64,000 bases of DNA from Adiantum capillus-veneris (lineage: Eukaryota; Streptophyta; Polypodiopsida; Polypodiales; Pteridaceae): positions 95,706,112-95,770,111 of the forward strand of contig CM043945.1 in NCBI GenBank assembly GCA_014529385.2, given 5' to 3'. The notes under the pieces were generated by a model, which worked only from the letters and a program-made list of their open reading frames with translations, was not told the origin of the DNA and ran no database searches. This document shows positions 1-10,494 of the stretch, one piece after another. The first letter of the stretch is position 1; each line of letters starts with the position of its first letter. Both the position numbers and the translations under genes were made by a program.

Positions 1-276
1 GAGTGGATTGAAGTAGCAAGCAAGAAGTCTCGTAAATGCCCCGAAATTTATGGGTGGTATATCCACATTTGTTGGACTCGCAAGGAATCCCCCTAATCCT
101 TAGGATTAGGTGAAGAATCCCCCTAATCCTTAGTTTAGCGCATCAGCAAAGGGCACTAGGACATCCAACAGTTGAGAGGCTAGTCATTAGAGTGGATTGA
201 AGTAGCAAGCAAGAAGTCTCCTAAATGCCCCGAAATTTATGGGTGGTATATCCACATTTTTTGGACTCGCAAGGAA
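1..276. repeat. 87-bp direct duplication
   Basis: Positions 1-87 and 190-276 are nearly the same sequence, from 'gagtggattgaagtagcaag' to 'ctcgcaaggaa', with only a few changes. Between them the short string 'aatccccctaatccttag' also occurs twice. The duplication lies at the edge of a decayed gag fragment, so it probably arose by slippage or unequal exchange inside an old retroelement. Confidence 0.85.
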
Positions 277-790
277 GGATTTTTTGGGCTGCAACCAAGG
301 GTTATGTTGTTATGGTGTTTTTGGCATAGCCACTCCAGGATATGATCAGGGGCCTTTTGTAGGGATGCAGGGTATGATGCCAGGCATGCATGAACGTCCA
401 ACTGAGCCTATGTTTTCAGGGGTGCTGAAAGGTTTGGACGAGGGATGACTCCATCTTTTGGTTGCACATCCGGTGAACTGGGCAGCGCATTACTGCGGGC
501 AACTCCTAATTATCAGTTGTCTTCTATGGGAGGATAGCAGAAGGAAGGAGGGCAAAGTGTCACTTTTGACACCTTCCATTCACTAAAGACAAGTTAAAAG
601 CTCTAGCTTTCATCCAGCTATTTGGACATATTACGAGGACAAGCTCTATTATGCGGCTTGAGTTCAAGCAACTTTCTGCTTCTTTATGGCTCACAGTCGA
701 GTGAGATAGATGCTTGGAACCAAACTAAATGTGAGAAGGAGATACTTTGGGATTCTTTCTTACTACTTGCCTCCTTCAAATTGGTAACCC
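239..790 (+). pseudogene. Ty3/gypsy gag remnant
   Basis: Short plus-strand reading frames resemble gypsy Gag. Residues near 350-390 read GMQGMMPGM, which matches the methionine/glycine-rich stretch GMQGMMPN at about 18410-18445 in Gypsy-G. Further on (about 556-630) a second frame contains KALAFIQLF, the same block as VLAFIQQFD at the start of the Gypsy-C gag. Several stops and frame changes separate the pieces, so nothing here is translatable. The region down to 1886 shows no other recognisable coding signal. Confidence 0.5.
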
Positions 791-1736
791 TAGGGCCTAA
801 ACTAGCAGTTTGAACTAAGCATTATTGTATTAGACTAGTCACATGCTTGGTTGGCTTTGTCATAGCAGCTTATGTTTTCAATATATAAAAGAATACTATT
901 GGTAAATTGCTTGATTTTCAAACAAAAGATATACTGAGATGAACATAACACATTTGTGATGCTAAAATCAGACTGTAATTGTGAAAGTAAAATTAGATTT
1001 TCAGTTTTGTGTAAAGCATGAATTTAATTTATCCATTAAGATGGAGCATTGGCCTTTTGAGTAATGTAATCATTTGGAGCAGGCTAATAATATAAAAATC
1101 TTGCCTTTAAGAAACTACTAACAAAAGCAAAACCCCCCTTAAACTTCCCGTTCTATGAAATTTTGCAAAATTACCAAAAGCAGTAGATAGTGCACAGGGT
1201 AAGTGAGTACCATACGGGATATGGTGGACCAGTTTGCACAATGTCCCTCCAAAATTTTAAGAAATGGAAGCCTTGCCTTGCCTCGCCCCGTTGTCCACTT
1301 CCTACTACATAGGCATGTGAATACAGATTGAAGTAGCAAGCCTGAATTCTATTTGTTTCACTGTGGCACACTTTGTTTTGTTCTCTTTTGCTTTTGAGTA
1401 TTTATTTCACTGCAATTCTGTGTTGCACGAGTTATAAAGTGAAGATGCTGTCACAAGGCAAGAAGTGGACGATACTTCTATATACTCCAGAAAAAACCGT
1501 TTTATACAAAAACCTTCGAGAATATAGACACGAATTGAGACCCCAAAAGATTGGCTGGTCCCAGAAAGAGTAATTTTTATCAGTGGGGAATGTTCATTTT
1601 ACAAGAACATGGATCGAAAAAAGAGAGTGCTACTGCTCTCTGCTCTTTCCTAAATCTTAGTCTCATAGAAAGAGAACAAATTTTCTATCTTTTTGAGAGG
1701 ATAGCAAGATCCTTCCTGTGCTAGATTCTTCTAAAT

Positions 1737-1834
1737 GATGCTATGGACCGAAGAACTTGCCATTCTGAGGGAGGCTCAATTCCCAGATGCTATGGACTGA
1801 AGAACTTGCCATTCTCAGGGAGGTTCAATTCCCA
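1737..1834. repeat. 49-bp tandem duplication
   Basis: Two adjacent 49-bp units (1737-1785 and 1786-1834) both start 'gatgctatgga' and end 'ttcaattccca' or a close variant. They differ at only three or so positions. The unit lies in otherwise featureless DNA (about 814-1886), where I see no gene. Confidence 0.9.
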
Positions 1835-1886
1835 ACGGATGTTCCAAATGGATCATTTTTGAACATAGCATGGGCTGTATTTTTAC

Positions 1887-3018
1887 TTACCTAAACTTCA
1901 ATAGGCTGATTTGTACTGGTGGACCGTGTTTTATTTCTTCTGATGCATAGTAGTTGATTATGTGTGCACACCAAAAGTCTCCTTTGCTGAGATTCTGCTC
2001 ACAGAAGTTTTCAAAAGGTTGGAATTCGTTTGAACAGCCATCGTCTTCTTCGAAAAGGGTGACATTCAGTTTCTCTTTGTGATGGATCTTTCTCTTTTGA
2101 TGTAGAAATTCATGAGAGAGGACTTGTCTGAGTTGGCTCTTCTTGAGGGGAGCACACAAGCATACTCTCGTCATCTGAAGCTTCCTCAAGCTTGTGAGAT
2201 GGTGAAGTCACATTACTTACTTTGTCTATTATCTTTAAGGGTCGATGGTATCGAGCTTAACTATTCCCTTTATTTCTGAGTTGTTTCTTTAATCTAGCCT
2301 TCCAAACTTGAGAAGTACGTATTGGCTGACATCTAGATCTAGATGACATATATACTTATCTGCAACTATTTTATGCTTACCTTGAAGCATAATCTAGCTC
2401 CTTTAACTTGAGCATAAGCTGTGTCTATATCACAGGCTAATTAATCGGCGGCGAAAATCTTATCTTTGGTTGAAGGATGGGAGGGAGATGAGGTTTGCCA
2501 TTCGCAACTTCGAAAGGAGCTTTGTGAGTAGGTGAATGGATCGTATTATTATATGCAAGTTCTACCAAGGGGAGGTGTGTCTCCTTATTCCGTTTTTTGT
2601 TCAGATACATAGCATTTCAGTAAATCAAGGATAGCATAGTTAGTCGTCTTGCTCTAAGGAAAAGTTCAATTTAGTTCCTAAATTTTCAAAGAGAGCCCTC
2701 CAAAATTCCCTGACATTCTTGGATCGCTGACAAATGTTTTCGGTAGCAAGAAAAACTTGTGCCATGTTATCAACCTTGATTGTAATTTGAACTCGAGTCA
2801 AATGTGCTTGCTTATTGAATCTATCAATGATAGCATCATTTCCATTCTAGTAAGTGGGATATCCATGATAAAATCCATGGCTATGCTTTCCCGAGGTACT
2901 TGTGGTACTCGAAAGGGCTGACACAGGCCAAGAGCTCTATGGCTATTGTAGTTCATCTTTTGGTAGGGGACGCACTCTTGAACATATTTTTCAATATCTG
3001 CTCATATAGTGGGTTAAT
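1887..3018 (-). pseudogene. Ty3/gypsy integrase remnant (interrupted)
   Basis: The minus-strand reading of 2640-3013 gives recognisable integrase core pieces: a YVQECVPYQK zinc-finger end, then SIAMDFIMDIP (first catalytic Asp), DNMAQVFL, SDPRMSGNFW (second Asp) and LFENLGTKLNF. Toward 2250 it continues with the integrase C-terminal blocks (NNTIHS, KAPFEV). The 1887-2189 end keeps a 100-residue open frame that I do not recognise. Frameshifts and stops are frequent. The upstream half of this pol continues at 8605-8920, on the far side of Gypsy-A. It belongs to the same family as Gypsy-H (54526-56774), which shares the SIAMDFIMD-type block. Confidence 0.75.
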
Positions 3019-4235
3019 TGTAAGGTGCAGCAGAAGTGAATGTGGAACTTTGCTCAAGATGAGTGCTTTGAATTGTGCTCAAGGGTTCCTTCTACTTACG
3101 GAAGGGAGAGCCTTCCGTTCCTTTAGTGAGAGAGTGCAAATGATCACAAACATAGTGGATGAACATTGTGAATGAAGGTACGTGAGACTGAGAGATAGAG
3201 AGAGAAGAATACGACACCAGAATGTTGTCAAACCCTCCTCCGAAGGCCCCACTCTCTATGGCGAGAGCGGTCTATTTATGATTGCACAAATCTCTACAAT
3301 GCTTGGACTCGACGACGATGAGAACGATGACGAGATGGGTTGAATCTGAAAATGCTAATGGCTGAAATCTGCAAATCTTTATCTGCTGAATTTTGTCTCT
3401 ATGTCGGCGATGACGATGCAATAGACGACGCGCTGAAAACGTAGATGCTGAAATCTGCGTTTTCCGGGCTGGAACTGCAAACTTCGCGGGATTTGACCGT
3501 GCGGCGAGGATCTGCTGCGGGAAGGTGAGTTCTGCGAGGTTCGGACTTGTTCTGCGGAGTGGCTATGCTGAAAACTGAAAACGCTGGTCTTCTTGTTGAC
3601 TTGTCGCGACGGAATTGCAAAAACGCTGGATGTTATGCTGCTCCAAAAACGCTAGGCTGATTTGGTGTCATGCGGGAAGAATTTGCTAATGCTAGGGCTG
3701 ATCTGCTGTATTCTACTGTCGCCATGCTGTTGCAATTGCAAAACGCGGGGCTGATGTGCACATTGAAGGAAATGCTGGCTGGCCTAGGTGCAAAACGCTA
3801 GGTCCTGCTGATGATGCAGAACGCTAGGCTTGCTAGGGTCCTGCTGAGAAGGTGCCTGTTGAACTGAGTTCCTGCTGCCTCTTCTGTCAGAAAGTGCTAG
3901 CACTAGGTTTCTATATATACAAACTTAGCAAAATTGCCCTACCCAGTTCCCAACAAAAGTCACTAAAAAATAATAAGTGAAAAATGTCAAAAATAGGGAA
4001 AATAGGTCTATGCAATGTAAAAATGCTCGTGACGGGTTCTGAGTGTAATCTGATGATCATGCTGTGTGCAACCAGAGGATATACATCTATTCTAAGTGTC
4101 TGGACATGCACGGTCTGCGAACAGACTCACAAAAGTGCGAGATCACTTCCTATTCTAGACTGACTTGACTGAACTGAACCCTAGTCATGCTGTAGCTTGT
4201 CCATGGACACATAGGGTTGGATGTGTCACGTGACA
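3019..4235 (-). repeat. Gypsy-A 3' LTR
   Basis: 1217 bp, starting TGTAAGGTGCAGCAG and ending CACGTGACA on the plus strand. It matches 7372-8599 along its whole length, with scattered substitutions and small indels, for example in the GA/GAC-rich stretch near 3311-3340. The divergence suggests the insertion is not recent. The 60-90-residue open frames inside both LTRs are read from shared LTR sequence and are not supported as genes. Confidence 0.95.
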
Positions 4236-4457
4236 TCCCCTCCGTGAGGTACTGGTACCGAACTGTATGGCGTCGAGGGAGATCGCCAACAGCGTTTGGA
4301 ATCGTGGGAAGAACTCTTCGCCGGCCCACTCTGAGGCGTGGGTCATGCGATACTTGAACTTCATAAAGGTTTGCAACGCTTGCTTCTTTGGGCCGCGCCG
4401 AAAGCGACACAAAGTCTTCTGAGGCTCCTTCAATGCTTCAACTTCGTCTATAGTCAT
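4185..4457 (-). pseudogene. chromodomain-like pol C-terminus of Gypsy-A
   Basis: A 90-residue minus frame contains FMKFKYRMTHASEWAGEEFF. Its spacing of aromatic and acidic residues (YLVKFK...W..EE.F) resembles the chromodomain tail of plant chromoviruses, which targets integration to heterochromatin. It ends in the 3' LTR. No catalytic pol domain precedes it, so it looks like the leftover end of a deleted pol. The match is by eye over about 25 residues. Confidence 0.4.
4236..4243 (-). other. Gypsy-A polypurine tract
   Basis: The minus strand reads GGAGGGGA immediately before the TG of the 3' LTR. This is the expected plus-strand primer for the element. Confidence 0.8.
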
Positions 4458-4508
4458 GCTGCTTCCTTCTTCAAGAATCTTCGAGGCTGAAAATCCTAGA
4501 AACCACTC

Positions 4509-5486
4509 TCAACACAAAAACATGAACATACCCATTCCATGTAAAATGAATGGAAAAAATCTAATCTTCCTAAAAGACTGTGCATGCAATGTAGATGAAC
4601 AAATAGACGGAGTGCCAAACCGTTCACCACACACACGCAAACAATGAGATCGAATCTTGTCTTTCTGATCTAAATCAATCAATTGTGGCAAATCACAATG
4701 GACATGCCGATGCTTGATGCTCAATCCTTCTTGTGCTCTTTCTATGACCGTGTCATGTAAAGGAAGAGACATGGAATGTAAATCCCTTGAAAGAAAACAT
4801 TTCATTTTTGCATGAATCATTCGCCTACATCTGTGCTCATCGTACAATATGTCATGCCTAGTAAAAGGGATCACATAAAGACACTGACTAAAATACAGGA
4901 AACGATAAAAAATGAAACACTCGAACAATCCGTGCTGACTAATCATGCGTACACATAGTACTTCTTGTGGGGGTTCTTTGGACCTAGGCTTGAGAGCCAA
5001 GATCGGTTCGTCGTGTTTGATATAATCTGCCTGGTGGGGTGTTGTGGACCTCGACTTGAAAGCCAAGATCGATTCTTCGTGATCGATCGAATCTGCAACG
5101 AGGTTAGCTTCGCTAGAAAAAGCATCAACTAAACCATCATCCTTGTGAACAATCACGTCTTGATCATACAAATCATTATGCTTGTGAGAAAACACATTTT
5201 GATCATCATGCAAATCATCATGCTTGTCCTTATCATCCAAGTCATCATGCTCATCATTATCATGCAATTCATGATGCTTATCATAACCATGCAATTCCTG
5301 TGTATCATGCTTTGGAGAAGACGAGATCGAGAGTCTCCTTCTCCTGAATCCGTTCAATCTTCGCCGCCTGCACATTAGAAATGAGAGATGGAGAATGAGC
5401 AACTTGCTCTCCACGAATGACAATGGGAGAGTCACTTTTGGCATTGAACGTATTTTTCGCCCAATCAATGAGAGGGTTATGCTCAC
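4509..5486 (-). CDS. 325-residue His/Asp-rich frame of Gypsy-A, function unknown
   Basis: A single open minus frame follows the protease region and overlaps it in another frame. It begins with an Arg-rich patch (RRRRLNGFRRRR), followed by a repetitive acidic His/Asp segment (HDELHD, HDDLDDKDKHDD) encoded by degenerate CATCATG-type repeats at about 5140-5290. A second internal repeat follows (ESILAFKSRS / EPILALKPRS, encoded near 4968-5096). I recognise no reverse transcriptase motif. It may replace the deleted pol in this non-autonomous element, or be open only because its repeats lack stops. Coding status is uncertain. Confidence 0.35.
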   Translation of the reverse strand: MSITLSLIGRKIRSMPKVTLPLSFVESKLLILHLSFLMCRRRRLNGFRRRRLSISSSPKHDTQELHGYDKHHELHDNDEHDDLDDKDKHDDLHDDQNVFSHKHNDLYDQDVIVHKDDGLVDAFSSEANLVADSIDHEESILAFKSRSTTPHQADYIKHDEPILALKPRSKEPPQEVLCVRMISQHGLFECFIFYRFLYFSQCLYVIPFTRHDILYDEHRCRRMIHAKMKCFLSRDLHSMSLPLHDTVIERAQEGLSIKHRHVHCDLPQLIDLDQKDKIRSHCLRVCGERFGTPSICSSTLHAQSFRKIRFFPFILHGMGMFMFLC

Positions 5487-5823
5487 GAAACCATCGAATG
5501 CCCAAAATTATATTACATCTTGAGAGAGGAGAGACGAAAAATTTTCTACGAAAAGCAGCTTGTTGAACTGCAAACAACACATCACGGCACTCTTTTGTGA
5601 TGAGAGAGTCCATACCAAGAGCGAAGCCAGAGACCTCGAGAGGAGATTTCTGACTAACCTTTAGGCGGGCTCTCTCAACAAGAGAGGGACTAATCACATC
5701 ATGCATACTGCCTGGGTCAAAATATATGACAAAACGTTGCATGTCATATGACCATATAACATTTAATGAGAGACTCATCAATGGGAGGGTCATTAGAAAC
5801 TTGGGGCACACTTGTGGTGTCAT
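5305..5823 (-). pseudogene. Gypsy-A retropepsin-like protease
   Basis: A 172-residue minus frame resembles the aspartic protease that matures Gag-Pol in Ty3/gypsy elements. The active-site-like motif is YFDPGSMHDVIS near residue 35 (catalytic Asp followed by P-G-S). The far strand is marked by IILGIRWFREHNPLIDW, which matches the family pattern ILGxxWxxxHNPxIDW. It follows the zinc knuckle at 5888-5929, as expected for gag-pro order. The downstream reverse transcriptase that normally follows is absent. Confidence 0.75.
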
Positions 5824-5879
5824 TTATAGCATTGACAGAGGAAGTTGGTTCTGTGGGCTCTTTAGATTCATTGAATTCA

Positions 5880-6997
5880 AGCTTATGACATGTTCTTTTT
5901 ATGTGACCCTTAATGTAACATTGAAAACAACGACCTTCCTTAGAATAAGTTTGCTCTTCCGACGTGATGTATCCTCCTAAAACTCCTTGTGCTACCTTTT
6001 CATATGGAGTAAGCTTAAGTTAAGCAATTGTGTTAGCTTTACCCTTAGGTTCATTTTGAGAGTTCTTTTCTGAGAGACTATTGAAAGATTGGTTAGAAGA
6101 GTTACCGTTCTTACCATTCTTACCGCTCTTACCATTTTGAGGGTTCCGAGAAGTCTGAGAGGTACTTGTGGAAGTTATGCTTTCCTTAGGCTTTCCCTTG
6201 TTGTGCTTCATCTCCTGTGCGAGAGCAATTGCTACCGCCTTGTTGAGATCGATTGGATCGAGTATTTCGACATCATACTTGATATACTCGTCCAATCCAT
6301 AAAGGAATGCCTCCTTGCGCCCTCCGATTTGCGTAATTGAGTGCCGAGCTGCAAAACACGATTTGAGAAAGACATGACTGATATATCATTTTGCTTGAGA
6401 CCGCGCCAATCGTCCTTCAATCGTGCGAGGTACTGAGGTGGAATAAACCGCGCTGTGAGCTTGTCTTGGAAATCGGCCCAATTGAATGAAAGGGCCGTAA
6501 ATTTATCGGCTTCCTCTAGGTGCGCGGCTAACTGTGCCTCTTGCCATGCATGGTACCAATTTATTGCATCATCGGCAAGGTACATGGCTACCGTCAAAAC
6601 CTTGCTATTTCATGTCTTCTTAGTTGTCGCAAAATAAACCTTAAATTGATGCAACCAAGAATGAATAACCGTAGCGTCCATTTTACCATCATACTTACTG
6701 AACTGGATCTTCTCTGTGACTGGGTTGTTGGAGTCCGAATCTCGGATTGCGCCACTTGATGAACTACCAACATCTTTGGTTGGCTCGGACTTCGAGGTGA
6801 GCCTCTCGGACCAGCTCTTTCATGCGGAGGTCCCTTTGCACTTCGTGTCTTTCTTCGGCTTCCAAGCGCGCTTGCTCAGTAGCTGCCTTTCTTTCTGCTT
6901 TTCTTTCTTTTTGTTCATCGCGCTCGCGTTCCAAGGCAACGCGAGTCGCTTCTTGTCGTGCCATCATGTCCATCATTGTCTTGACCAAAGCCTCCAT
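5880..6997 (-). pseudogene. Gypsy-A gag with zinc knuckle
   Basis: Gag binds the element RNA and builds the particle. The start at 6997 gives a charged, coiled-coil-like N-terminus (ERERDEQKERKAERKAA). After a frame break the capsid-like core appears at 6597-6232: NWYHAWQEAQ, then ADFQDKLTARFIPP and MSFSNRVLQLGTQL. The next frame (6295-6020) is Asn/Lys/Ser-rich. Out of frame with it, at 5888-5929, is a CX2CX4HX4C zinc knuckle beginning CFQC. At least two frameshifts break it. About 360 bp of leader separate it from the primer site. Confidence 0.75.
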
Positions 6998-7358
6998 AGG
7001 TTCTTGAGGTTATGGAGGTTCTTCTTTCGCTTGCAATCTGTGTTAGAGAAGGAACTTCTCTTCACCCGAGTTCTGCTCTTTTCCGTGGGCGCACCCCTTT
7101 GCGGCCTTGCGCTCACACCAAGGTTGCTTTTTCCCACCTCACGTAAATTGGCCGGCCGCTAAGTGCATGGTCCGCTCTCAATGAGTGAAAAGAGGCACCA
7201 GGGGAGGCTGGACAAGCCCTTCTTTCTTGGGATTCATGTCACTCTTCAAAAACACGATTAGGAATTGAGATACCCAAGAAGTCTTGGGTTACATGCGACC
7301 ACAAGAAGCAAAAATATTCTTGTGGTTCTTTACTTGAGTGATACGGAACACTGCCAAA

Positions 7359-7370
7359 GCTCTGATACCA
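7359..7370 (-). other. Gypsy-A primer binding site (tRNA-iMet)
   Basis: The minus strand reads TGGTATCAGAGC, complementary to the 3' end of plant initiator tRNA-Met, one base from the 5' LTR. It fixes the orientation of the element. Confidence 0.95.
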
Positions 7371-7371
7371 A

Positions 7372-8599
7372 TGTAAGGTGCAGCAGAAGTGAATGTTGAA
7401 CTTTGCTCAAGATGAGTGCTCCGAACTGTGCTCAAGGGTTCCTTTTACTTACGGAAGGGAGAGCCTTCCGTTCCTTTAGTGAGAGAGTGCACATAATCAC
7501 AAACAAAGTGGATGAACACTGTGAATGAAGGTACGTGTGACTGAGAGATAGAGAGAGAAGAATACGACACCAGAATGTTGTCAAACCCTCCTCCGAAGGC
7601 CCCACTCTCTATGGCGAGAGCGGTCTACTTATGATTGCACAAATATCTACAATGCTTGGACTTGCCGACGATGTCGACGACGACGAGACGGGCTGAATCT
7701 GAAAATGCCAATGGCTGAATTCTGCAAATCTTTATCTGCTGAATTTTGACTCTTATGTCAGTGACGATGTCGATGACGACGATGCAATGACGACGCGCTG
7801 AAAACGCAAATGCTGAAATTTGCTTTTTCTAGGTTGAAACTGCAAACTTCGCGGGATCTGACCGTGCAGCGAGGATCTGCTGCGGGAAGGTGAGATCTGC
7901 GAGGTTCGGGACTCGTTCTGCGGAGTGGCTATGCTGAAAACTGAAAACGCTGGTCTTCTTGTTGACTTGTCACGACGGAACTGCAAAAACGCTGGATGTT
8001 ATGCTGCTCCAAAAACGCTAGGCTGATTTGGTGTCATGCGGGAAGAATCTGCTAATGCTAAGGTTGATCTGCTGTATCCTGCTGTCGCCATGCTGCTGCA
8101 ATTGCAAAACGTTGGGCTGATCTGCACATTGAAGGAAACACTGGCTGGTCTAGGTGCAGAACGCTAGGTCCTGCTGATGATGTAGAACGTTAGGCTTGCT
8201 GGGGGTCCTGCTGAGAAGGTGCCTGTTGAACTGAGTTCCTGCTGCCTCTTCTGTCAGAAAGTGCTAGCACTAGGTTTCTATATATACAAACTTAGCAAAA
8301 TTGCCCTATCGAGTTCCCAACAAAAGTCACTAAAAAATAATAAGTGAAAAATGTCAAAAATAGGGAAAATAGGTCTATGCACTGTAAAAATGCTCCTGAC
8401 GGGTTCTGACTGTAATCTGATGATCATGCTGTGTGCAACCAGAGGATATGCATCTATTCTAAGTGTCTGGACATGCACGGTCTGCGAACAGACTCACAAA
8501 AGTGCCAGATCACTTCCTATTCTAAACTGACTTGACTGAACTGAACCCTAGTCATGCTGTACCTTGTCTACGGACACATAGGGTTGGTGTCACGTGACA
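7372..8599 (-). repeat. Gypsy-A 5' LTR
   Basis: 1228 bp, the partner of 3019-4235, starting TGTAAGGTGC and ending GTGACA on the plus strand. It is followed by the target duplication TTAAT at 8600-8604. Confidence 0.95.
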
Positions 8600-8604
8600 T
8601 TAAT

Positions 8605-8920
8605 AGAAGTATCGCTTTCATGCTTGGGTAACTGGAGTAATTCCTTGATGTCCAGCATATGGAGATGTATAAGCTTCATCCATTACGTTTTGTCCTGATG
8701 ATGGTAGTGATAACCATCTTTTATGGAATAAGGAAATATAGAATGTCATGCTTGCAAGTGTTTTCATATCTTAGTAAAGTCCGAATCTTTAGGTTATTCT
8801 TATGGTAGAGTTGCTAACTCGAGGGTAAATGCTAGTAATAGCATTTACTTTTGAGCATCGTGACAATGCGTTTGCTACTACGTTTTTGCATCTAGAGGTG
8901 TAATAGACTTGGACACTCCA
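8605..8920 (-). pseudogene. Ty3/gypsy RNase H remnant (other half of interrupted pol)
   Basis: The minus strand contains SVQVYYTSRCKNVVANALSR and KVNAI at about 8840-8920, the conserved end of the gypsy RNase H domain (compare HNQVADALSRRPNVNAV in Gypsy-C). It runs into the connection to integrase, and the integrase itself is at 2640-3013, beyond the Gypsy-A insertion. The upstream boundary is an LTR that cuts into it. Confidence 0.7.
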
Positions 8921-9492
8921 AGCCAAAGATCTATAGCAACACACGTGAGAAAACTGCAAACAACTGATTAAACTTGAATAGAAGGAGAGAAGATGAGAGT
9001 CGACACGGCACGACACGGTAGAGTTCTGAGCCAAAATGCACTGGCCCAAAGACTGACGCTCCTTCCGGTATTTCTTTATATTGCTTCACAAAGGGACAAT
9101 GTGTGAGGGTGCCCTCTTTGGCGATGCTCCCAAGCTAATCTGCTAGAGTGAGGCCTTGGCTATGTATTAAATGCCCCTGGCCTGTCCAAAAGTAGTTACA
9201 TGAAAAGCATCAATATTAAAAGCAAGAGGTTCAAAATTTGGGCCCCCTTGGGTAGTAGCGTAAAACTCGGAAATCCGTACAATTGTGAGCATGATTTTCG
9301 GTCTTGTTTGTGCAGCTTGCCACGTCAACACTTTTAACGCAAATTGCCTCCTTGCTTTATTTTAAAAGGGTTAAGGCCCCTTGGTCGGGTTCTGGTAAGT
9401 TGGTAGGGTTAGGTCTTTAAACTTTTAACTCCCAAGTGTCCTTTCAGCCAACCTCTTCAAGTTTGGGCATGCCACATCATCGGTTTGTGACA
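8915..9492 (-). repeat. minus-oriented LTR of the Gypsy-B-like family, with PPT
   Basis: Similar in parts to 49945-50488 and 22678-23214: 'gagtcgacacgg', the 'cggtatttctttat' block, and the terminus 'tttgtgaca' at 9492. The first dozen bases are lost or changed. It is followed at 9493 by 'tacccccctcttgaaag', which is a purine tract on the minus strand. So this is a 3' LTR whose element continued to the right. About 185 bp of that interior (9493-9678) resembles 23215-23390 and 52228-52400. Confidence 0.75.
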
Positions 9493-9678
9493 TACCCCCC
9501 TCTTGAAAGAATTGTAATCGTCCCCGATGACGCGTGCAAAAGAGGCGTAGGACAAAAACTAGCTCAATAGACATTGACTTTGAGTACTCATGTACTAGAC
9601 CTCACACATCTAGCACTTGCACAAAGACGACAATCACTGGACATTCACATCAGTATCCCCGTCAAGATCTAAGATGAG

Positions 9679-9893
9679 TGTCACAAACTGCCGACGTGTC
9701 AAGCCATTGAAGAACGGAGCCGACCTGTAGATCTCGGTCGAGGGGGCCTAAACCCTAAGTGAAGAAGCAGAAGAAGTTTTACCAACTTGCAAAGTCTTAC
9801 CGAGTGGTCTATTTTTAAAGAAGAGTTCCTGCCAACTTATGGGACCTCGTTTGATGGGGCACAAGTAACATAAAGGCATTAAAATAAGGCTAG

Positions 9894-9990
<97 letters not shown>

Positions 9991-10494
9991 AGCGTAAAAA
10001 TTGATGACGTGGAAGCAAGTATGGACGCTCGCATTTTACGTTGATGACGTGGTAGGCTTGTACGGATTTTCGAAATTTGCGCTAACCAGTTGACGTGGTA
10101 GCCTCGGATTTCTGCAAATTGCGTTGCTGACGTGGCAGTTGTACGGGTTTCCTGCTTTTGTGCTAGTAGCTTTTGGACCAAATGCTTTTGAGTTTATTGC
10201 TTTTCATGTAACTGCTTTTGAGGCCAAGGGCCTTTAAATATGTGCAAAGGGCTCAGTCTCTGGCACTCTTCTGGGTGAAGGTGTAGAGCGCGAGTACCGG
10301 CATTGTACTGAGTTCAAGTAATATAAAGAAATACCGAAAGGGACGCCAAGGTTTGGGGCCAATACTCTTTGGGATGGAATTCCGCCACTCCGTGTCGCGT
10401 GTCGTCTCTCGTTTTCTGTGCAGTTGTTATTGAAGTGCTAAAAGTCTGTTCAGTCTGTTCTTTTCTATTGACACGTGGTGCCCGTCTTGTGACA
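9679..10494 (+). repeat. 5' LTR of plus-oriented gag-only element
   Basis: 816 bp, from TGTCACAAACTGCCGACGTG to TCTTGTGACA. It contains a (CT)n(CA)n microsatellite at 9895-9986 and the block 'ataaagaaataccgaaagg', which recurs in the other LTRs of this family. Its first 250 bp match the copy at 13284, and its end matches 11660-11743. The primer site expected after 10494 is missing: the next bases match internal sequence that in the second copy lies about 120 bp downstream of the LTR. Confidence 0.75.
9895..9986. repeat. (CT)n(CA)n microsatellite
   Basis: About 35 bp of CT repeat followed by about 57 bp of CA repeat within the LTR. The copy at 13284 carries only a short CA run at the same place. 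Confidence 0.95.

Larger units (their letters stand above)
3019..8599 (-). mobile_element. Gypsy-A, non-autonomous Ty3/gypsy LTR retrotransposon
   Basis: A complete insertion with two LTRs (3019-4235 and 7372-8599), both 5'-TG...CA-3', and a 5-bp target-site duplication TTAAT at 3014-3018 and 8600-8604. A tRNA-iMet primer site lies next to the right LTR and a purine tract next to the left LTR, so the element reads on the minus strand. The internal region (about 3.1 kb) holds gag, a zinc knuckle and a protease, then a His/Asp-rich stretch and a chromodomain-like end. No reverse transcriptase, RNase H or integrase is visible, so it would need enzymes in trans. It split an older gypsy pol. Confidence 0.95.

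Noticed and set aside
3399-3620. 73-residue minus frame, with a near copy at 7753-7986
   Set aside because: Both lie at the same place in the two LTRs of Gypsy-A, so the 'conservation' is LTR identity. No known domain.
7359-7370. possible tRNA gene fragments at TGGTATCAGAGC sites
   Set aside because: Each lies one or two bases from an LTR and matches only the 3' end of tRNA-iMet. They are primer binding sites. No cloverleaf could be formed.
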